Part shown: in pieces, positions 60,109 through 64,000 of the stretch | How positions within the stretch are numbered: position 1 is the stretch's first letter | Layout: every line of letters starts with the position of its first letter | Assembly: GCF_005771675.1 (NCBI RefSeq) | Contig: NZ_VAJM01000021.1 | Coordinates: 1 to 64,000 of the forward strand | Length of the DNA stretch: 64,000 bases | Direction of reading: 5' to 3' | Source: Hymenobacter jeollabukensis | GTDB lineage: Bacteria; Bacteroidota; Bacteroidia; Cytophagales; Hymenobacteraceae | Notes under the pieces: generated by a model | Seen by the model: the letters and a program-made list of their open reading frames with translations, nothing else | Database searches by the model: none | Told to the model about the DNA's origin: nothing | Position numbers and translations under genes: made by a program

Positions 60109-60606
60109 TCAATCGATAATCATTGAAGCTTTTGAGGCTTATGAAATCTATTACTTCGCATTCGACATAAGCTGAACTGTAAGCTTAGCCACTGGTTAGA
60201 GACTAGAGAATAGCTTTTATAAGCTTAAGGCACCCTGCTAAGGTAACTTTCGCCACTGTCACCATGAGAATGGATACCTTTGACCAGCTTGCAGAGCAAG
60301 GTCAGAGCTTTTTGCAAGGCTTATAAAAACTATTAATAAGTCCTCCTGCTGCATGCTACCGTCGTTCTCCATATGGCGAGCAAGGCCTAAAATAGCAGTA
60401 AAAGGTAATAAAATCTTATAAAAGTGCAATCGCATTTTGTGCTTATTTAGACTCCTATTTTTGTTGTTTTCGTTCTGATTCCGCCCTAAATCACCACTCT
60501 AATAGCTTTTGTACTGCAGCTTCAACAAGGTTGTGAGTATTTTAAGTATTTAAGGTATTTGCAGGGTTCATAACATTTTGTACTTCAGTTGCTTAAGAGG
60601 TCATAG
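60109..60606. other. AT-rich approach to the origin with isolated iteron copies
   Basis: No gene seen. One near-iteron GAATAGCTTTTATAAGC lies around 60207-60223, and an inverted one, GCTTATAAAAACTATTA, at 60319-60335. A weaker inverted match is near 60413. These may be extra Rep-binding sites away from the main array, as used for copy-number control. Confidence 0.45.
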
Positions 60607-60929
60607 TAATAGGTTTTATAAGCAGGTTAATAGGTTTCATAAGCTAAGTAATAGGTCTTATAAGCTGAGTAATAGGTTTCATAAGCGCAAGTAATAGCTT
60701 TGATAAGCTCATTAATAGCCTTTACTGGTGGCTCTATTAGTTCTCCGTTCTGATCTAACTAATAGGTTTTATAAGTCGCTTTGGCTGCTGGCTTAACTCC
60801 AAGCTACTTCCGCCATCACTCAACTAATAGCTTTCATAAGCCTAACTAATAGCTTTTATAAGTCTCGTGAAAAGCTCGCGCTCATCTAACTAATAGATTT
60901 CATAAGTCTAAGTAATAGCTTTTATAAGC
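60607..60929 (+). repeat. Iteron array of the plasmid replication origin
   Basis: The 17-bp unit TAATAGsTTTyATAAGy occurs in one direction at 60607, 60628, 60649, 60670, 60692, 60760, 60825, 60847, 60891 and 60913, with a degenerate copy at 60713. The first spacings are 21, 21, 21, 22 and 21 bp, that is, two helix turns, so Rep molecules would line up on one face. The array stands 111 bp before the rep ATG. It marks the replication origin. Confidence 0.88.
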
Positions 60930-61006
60930 CACTCAGCTCTGCTCCTTACCCCATGCTGATAGAGATAGAGATCGAATTCGTCTCTATTACTTTCCAGTTT
61001 AAGCCG

Positions 61007-61014
61007 TATGTTTG
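61007..61014 (+). promoter_or_regulatory. -7 box of the rep gene
   Basis: TATGTTTG matches TAnnTTTG and lies 26 bp before the ATG at 61040, showing that the upstream in-frame ATG at 60953 is not the start. A clear -33 element is not seen. Confidence 0.65.
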
Positions 61015-61039
61015 CTATGTATCCTTTACCAGAGTAGTT

Positions 61040-61969
61040 ATGGCCGCGCCCGAGTCCACCGTCCCAATTGAAATCCGGCAGCACAACGCGCTGACGACGG
61101 CGCGCTACGAGATGAGCGCCTGCGAGATGGACATCGTGTTCTCCCTGCTCTCCAAGCTCACCAAGCAGGACAAGGCCGGCACCATCTATGAGATTCGGGT
61201 GCAGGAGCTGATGGAGATGACCGGCCGCACCTGGAACTACAAGCAACTGCTCGAATCCACCGAGAATCTCAACAGCCGCGTCTACCACATCGAAAACGGT
61301 AAGACCTTGCTACAAGTGAGTCTCTTGGCCTCGGCGCTGTACCGTAAGGGGGAAGGCACCATTGAACTGGAAATATCCGAGCGCATGCGGCCCTTCCTGA
61401 TTGATCTGAAAAGCAACTTCACGTCTTACCGCCTGCAAGCCGCTTTCAGTCTGAGCAGCAAGTACGCCAAGCGCATCTACCAGCTGGCTTCGCAGTGGAA
61501 GGACATCGGGGAAACCAAAACCTATTCCCTCGATGAGTTTAAGGCTATGCTTAAGCTCAAAGACCCCGCCGGCAAGGAGCCCGAGCAGTATGCTCAGATT
61601 TCAGCCCTGCAGAAGTACGTGCTCGACGTGGCCACGAATCAGATCAACGAGCACACGGACCTGCGCATTAAGTATGAGTTGCTCAAGAAGGGCCGCTCCT
61701 ACCAGAGCATCAAGTTTTACGTCAACACCCAAGTACCCCAGCAGCTGCCCATTCCCTTCGAGCTGGAGGCCGACGATGCCAAGGTGCAGCTGGCGCGGAA
61801 GCACCTGGACACACTGGGCATTGCCGAGCCCAAGCTGGTGCAGGAGATACTGCAATCCGCCAAGCACGTGGATGCCCTATTTGCCTTTGTGTATAAGTTG
61901 AAGACCGATAAAATCAAGGCTACCAAAAACCCAGGGGGGCTGTTCCTGAAAATGCAGGGACTGCGCTAA
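61040..61969 (+). CDS. Rep_3-family (RepB/Pi-like) replication initiator
   Basis: A 309-residue replication initiator of the Rep_3 type, with two winged-helix domains. The N-terminal domain opens with IEIRQHNALTTARYEMSACEMDIVFSLLSKL, a pattern common in Rep_3 proteins, and a WH motif LNSRVYHIENGKTLLQVSLLASA. The second domain, about 120-230, contains the YAKRIYQLASQWKDIG helix. It binds the iterons upstream. The ATG at 61040 is preferred because it follows the -7 box at 61007 by 26 bp. Confidence 0.88.
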   Translation: MAAPESTVPIEIRQHNALTTARYEMSACEMDIVFSLLSKLTKQDKAGTIYEIRVQELMEMTGRTWNYKQLLESTENLNSRVYHIENGKTLLQVSLLASALYRKGEGTIELEISERMRPFLIDLKSNFTSYRLQAAFSLSSKYAKRIYQLASQWKDIGETKTYSLDEFKAMLKLKDPAGKEPEQYAQISALQKYVLDVATNQINEHTDLRIKYELLKKGRSYQSIKFYVNTQVPQQLPIPFELEADDAKVQLARKHLDTLGIAEPKLVQEILQSAKHVDALFAFVYKLKTDKIKATKNPGGLFLKMQGLR

Positions 61970-62096
61970 GCAGTGCGGCCCTTTTGCCCGCACAGGTCCA
62001 GCTGGTTGAAGCTGAGCTCCCGGAGCTGCTGCTTCATTTAAGCTACTTGGCAGCACTACAATCATCGGCTTGCCCTAAATGATTTTGGGCCAGTAA

Positions 62097-62126
62097 AAAG
62101 CCCTGGCTGATATCAGCCAGGGCTTT
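62097..62126. terminator. Perfect 30-bp palindromic terminator between rep and tlpA
   Basis: AAAGCCCTGGCTGA-TA-TCAGCCAGGGCTTT: the two halves pair fully, and A/T runs at each end suit transcripts from both directions (rep from the left, TlpA from the right, ending at 62141). Confidence 0.85.
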
Positions 62127-62140
62127 GAGAGGAATGGAAA

Positions 62141-62740
62141 TTAACGCGCTAGCTTTTCCAATGCTGCCTTGAACTCCGGCGTGTCGTACTCGGCCATGCC
62201 GTCGTGGCGAGCGGCTACCTGCCCGTCCGGGCCCAGGATAACCGTGGACGGAATCGAGTTAGAATCAAAGGGGGGCACAAGGGGGCCGGCCGGGAAATAC
62301 ACCGGGAAGGTGTAGCCCTGGCGCTTGAGCATGGCCTGGGCCTTGGCCGGGTTCTCATCCAGCGAAATCATCACGAAAGCCACCTTCTTGGGGTCCATCT
62401 TCTTGTACAGAGCGTGAATGCCTGGCATTTCGGCCACGCAGGGCGGACACCAGCTGGCCCACAGGTTGACGAACACCACTTTGCCTTTCAGGTCACTCAG
62501 GTTGACGTGTTTGCCATCAGGGGTCAGTAGCGGCAAATTATGGGGGTAAACGCTACTGCTAGTTGATGAAACGGGCGTGGCAACGGGGGCCGCCGCTGGG
62601 GCTGGCACGTCCGCTTTCCACAGGCCCGTGGCCAGCAAGCCGCGCTGAATGCCACCCAATACCGGAGTGCGCAATGGGGTGAACAATACGAGGGCAAACA
62701 GGGCCAGAGGCAGCCACTGCAACAGGGATTTACGATTCAT
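62141..62740 (-). CDS. TlpA-like membrane-anchored thioredoxin
   Basis: A 199-residue thiol-disulfide oxidoreductase. The N-terminal helix (about 7-27) anchors it facing the periplasm; a thioredoxin fold follows with NLWASWCPPCVAEM (active-site CxxC) and IPSTVILGPDGQVAARHDG (cis-Pro). The ATG at 62738-62740 is preferred to one 45 bp upstream. It closes the efflux operon, after the membrane-fusion protein. Such proteins keep cysteines of other exported proteins reduced or help build cytochromes. Confidence 0.9.
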   Translation of the reverse strand: MNRKSLLQWLPLALFALVLFTPLRTPVLGGIQRGLLATGLWKADVPAPAAAPVATPVSSTSSSVYPHNLPLLTPDGKHVNLSDLKGKVVFVNLWASWCPPCVAEMPGIHALYKKMDPKKVAFVMISLDENPAKAQAMLKRQGYTFPVYFPAGPLVPPFDSNSIPSTVILGPDGQVAARHDGMAEYDTPEFKAALEKLAR

Positions 62741-62792
62741 TGTCAGGGAATTTATGTCAGCAACAACAAACAAATGAAAAAACATTCATATA

Positions 62793-63962
62793 TCAGACTC
62801 CGGCGGGCTTACCCTTGGCAACCGTGACGGGCTGCCCATCGGCCACCTGCTCCGCGGCTTCACGCACCAGCTCATCGCCGGGCGCCAGCGGGCCGAATAC
62901 CACCACCGTGTCGCGGCTCAGCAGCTGGCCCTTGCGCACGGGCACCCACTGGGCCCGCCCCTGCTGCACGCGCACCACCTGGGCCTGCTTGGGCGCATCG
63001 GGGGCAGCAAACACGGCCGAAGTCGGTACGGCCACGGCTTTCGCATCGGTGGGCAGCGCCACCATTACCTGGGCGTACATCCCCGCCTTCAGGCGGCCGT
63101 CCGCGTTGGGCACATCCATCTCTACCAGTTCCGAGCGCACGGTCTGGCTCAGGCGGCTGGCGTTGCGGCGGAACACACCGGTAAAAGTCCGGCCGGGAAA
63201 GGCCGGCACCGTGAAAGGCACCGAGGCGCCGGGCTGCAGCCACTGGCTGGCCGCGGCCTCGGGCACGGCCACTTCCAAGCGCAGGGTGCGGCTGTTCTCC
63301 AGCGAAAACATCGGCGCGGCCGGCTGGCCCCCACCCGGCCCCACCAGGGCGCCGGCCGATACATTGCGGGCCGTGATGGTGCCGCTAAAGGGGGCACGCA
63401 CCACCAGGTAGTTGCTCAGTTCCCGGCTGGCCTGCAGCTCAGAGTAGGCAGCCTGCACATTGGCCTGATCGGCCTGCATTTCGGCGCGAGCCCGCTCCAG
63501 GTCGTTGGGCGAGATGGTGCCCGGCTCCTGGCTGGTGCGCAGCAGGCGTTCGTAGCTGGCTTTAGTGCCGGAAAGCTTGGCCTGCGCGGCCTGCCAGCGC
63601 GAGCGGGCGCGGGCCAGCTGGGCCGCCAGCTCCGGGGCTTCGAGTACGGCCAGCGTCTGGCCCTTGGTTACCCGCGAGCCGCGGTCCACCAGCACCCGCT
63701 GCACGAAAGCTCCTACGCGGGGGAAAAGGTCGACCTGCTCATAGGGCTTGAGCTCGGCGGGCAAGCGCAGCCGGCGCACGGCCGGGGCGGTGGTCAGCCG
63801 AAAGGTAGTAACAGCGGCCGGGGCGGTGGGGGAGGGTTTTTCAGCGGCAGGCTCCGAAGCGCCGGACGAGCAGCTGCCCAGCGCGCCGCTCAGCAGCAGG
63901 CCAGCCGCCAGTAAGGAGGAATGTCTGGGTAAACGGGCAAGCAGTTTTAGGAAGGCATTCAT
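62793..63962 (-). CDS. Membrane-fusion protein of the RND efflux system
   Basis: A 389-residue periplasmic adaptor lipoprotein (lipobox near LLLSGALGSC, residue 30). It has the HlyD/AcrA layout: barrel-sandwich segment (DLFPRVGAFVQRVLVDRGSRVTKGQTL near residue 78), a helical hairpin (ELAAQLARARSRWQ and onwards), a second lipoyl part (VVRAPFSGTITARNVSAGALV), and a beta barrel (LEVAVPEAAASQWLQPG). It links pump and TolC. Encoded 52 bp before the TlpA gene and probably 28 bp after the pump's stop at 63991. Confidence 0.9.
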   Translation of the reverse strand: MNAFLKLLARLPRHSSLLAAGLLLSGALGSCSSGASEPAAEKPSPTAPAAVTTFRLTTAPAVRRLRLPAELKPYEQVDLFPRVGAFVQRVLVDRGSRVTKGQTLAVLEAPELAAQLARARSRWQAAQAKLSGTKASYERLLRTSQEPGTISPNDLERARAEMQADQANVQAAYSELQASRELSNYLVVRAPFSGTITARNVSAGALVGPGGGQPAAPMFSLENSRTLRLEVAVPEAAASQWLQPGASVPFTVPAFPGRTFTGVFRRNASRLSQTVRSELVEMDVPNADGRLKAGMYAQVMVALPTDAKAVAVPTSAVFAAPDAPKQAQVVRVQQGRAQWVPVRKGQLLSRDTVVVFGPLAPGDELVREAAEQVADGQPVTVAKGKPAGV

Positions 63963-63990
63963 AGAGACTCAGGAGGAAAAGAGGAAAAGA

Positions 63991-64000
63991 TTAAGCCGCC
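63991..64000 (-). CDS. Probable 3' end of the RND permease gene
   Basis: On the minus strand the last bases read Ala-Ala-stop (stop TAA at 63993-63991), 28 bp before the membrane-fusion protein start. A pump gene cut by the left edge of the window has its N-terminal part on the same strand at the other end, so this is likely its C-terminus on a circular molecule. Confidence 0.4.

Noticed and set aside
60607-60929. CRISPR array
   Set aside because: The repeats are 17 bp with very short, partly similar gaps, lie next to a rep gene and have no cas genes; these are iterons.
1-64000. tRNA or rRNA genes
   Set aside because: Looked for anticodon-arm patterns with CCA ends and conserved rRNA stretches by eye; none were found.

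Overview
The window looks like most of a circular, conjugative plasmid of a GC-rich Bacteroidota, probably Hymenobacter or a close relative. Evidence: GC-rich genes with AT-rich control regions; several promoters with the Bacteroidota -7 box TAnnTTTG; Bacteroidota-type transfer genes (DUF4133/DUF4134/TraG/TraJ/TraK/TraM/TraN) and a BtgA-type mobilization protein; a ParA partition locus; and a Rep gene behind an iteron array. The two ends appear to be halves of one minus-strand efflux operon. TolC and the first 272 codons of an RND pump lie at the left edge; a stop codon that fits the pump's end, the membrane-fusion protein and a TlpA-like protein lie at the right edge. A typical RND length would leave roughly 2.2-2.4 kb outside the window, so a circle of about 66 kb is inferred.

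Layout. 1-3.7 kb: efflux genes and two unknown genes. 3.9-21 kb: a sulfide, persulfide and thiosulfate module with an ArsR-type regulator, TauE exporter, persulfide dioxygenase-rhodanese, rhodanese, two YeeE/YedE transporters, a TsdA-like dihaem cytochrome, a porin, DsrE, MFS and AraC proteins, cytochrome bd oxidase, a type II SQR and a SoxB-like enzyme. A 9-bp sequence, ACATGAACA, recurs at three control regions and may be the ArsR operator. 21-23.4 kb: small genes and a Fic protein with a VbhA-like antitoxin. 23.5-29 kb: coupling protein, relaxase, BtgA, a candidate oriT and parS, ParA and an AT-hook partner. 29-36.3 kb: an unknown nuclease-like protein, a small regulator, an ArdC antirestriction protein, a toprim/DUF3991 protein and two small paralogues. 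36.4-46.3 kb: the conjugation operon. 46.3-60.1 kb: a defence island with a CBASS operon (CD-NTase, E2-like, HNH-SAVED), a probable structured small RNA of about 150 nt, a type I restriction-modification operon with a YgjP-like protease and an extra half-size S protein, a tyrosine recombinase next to a loxP-like inverted repeat, and a PLD-like protein. 60.1-62 kb: iterons and rep. 62.1-64 kb: the end of the efflux operon.

How it may work together. SQR would oxidise sulfide and feed quinol to the sulfide-tolerant bd oxidase; the dioxygenase would turn persulfide into sulfite, which TauE exports; YeeE proteins, TsdA and the SoxB-like enzyme would handle thiosulfate. The remainder provides replication, segregation, possible dimer resolution, transfer, entry protection (ArdC) and phage defence. 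All functions are read from sequence motifs and family knowledge; no searches were run.
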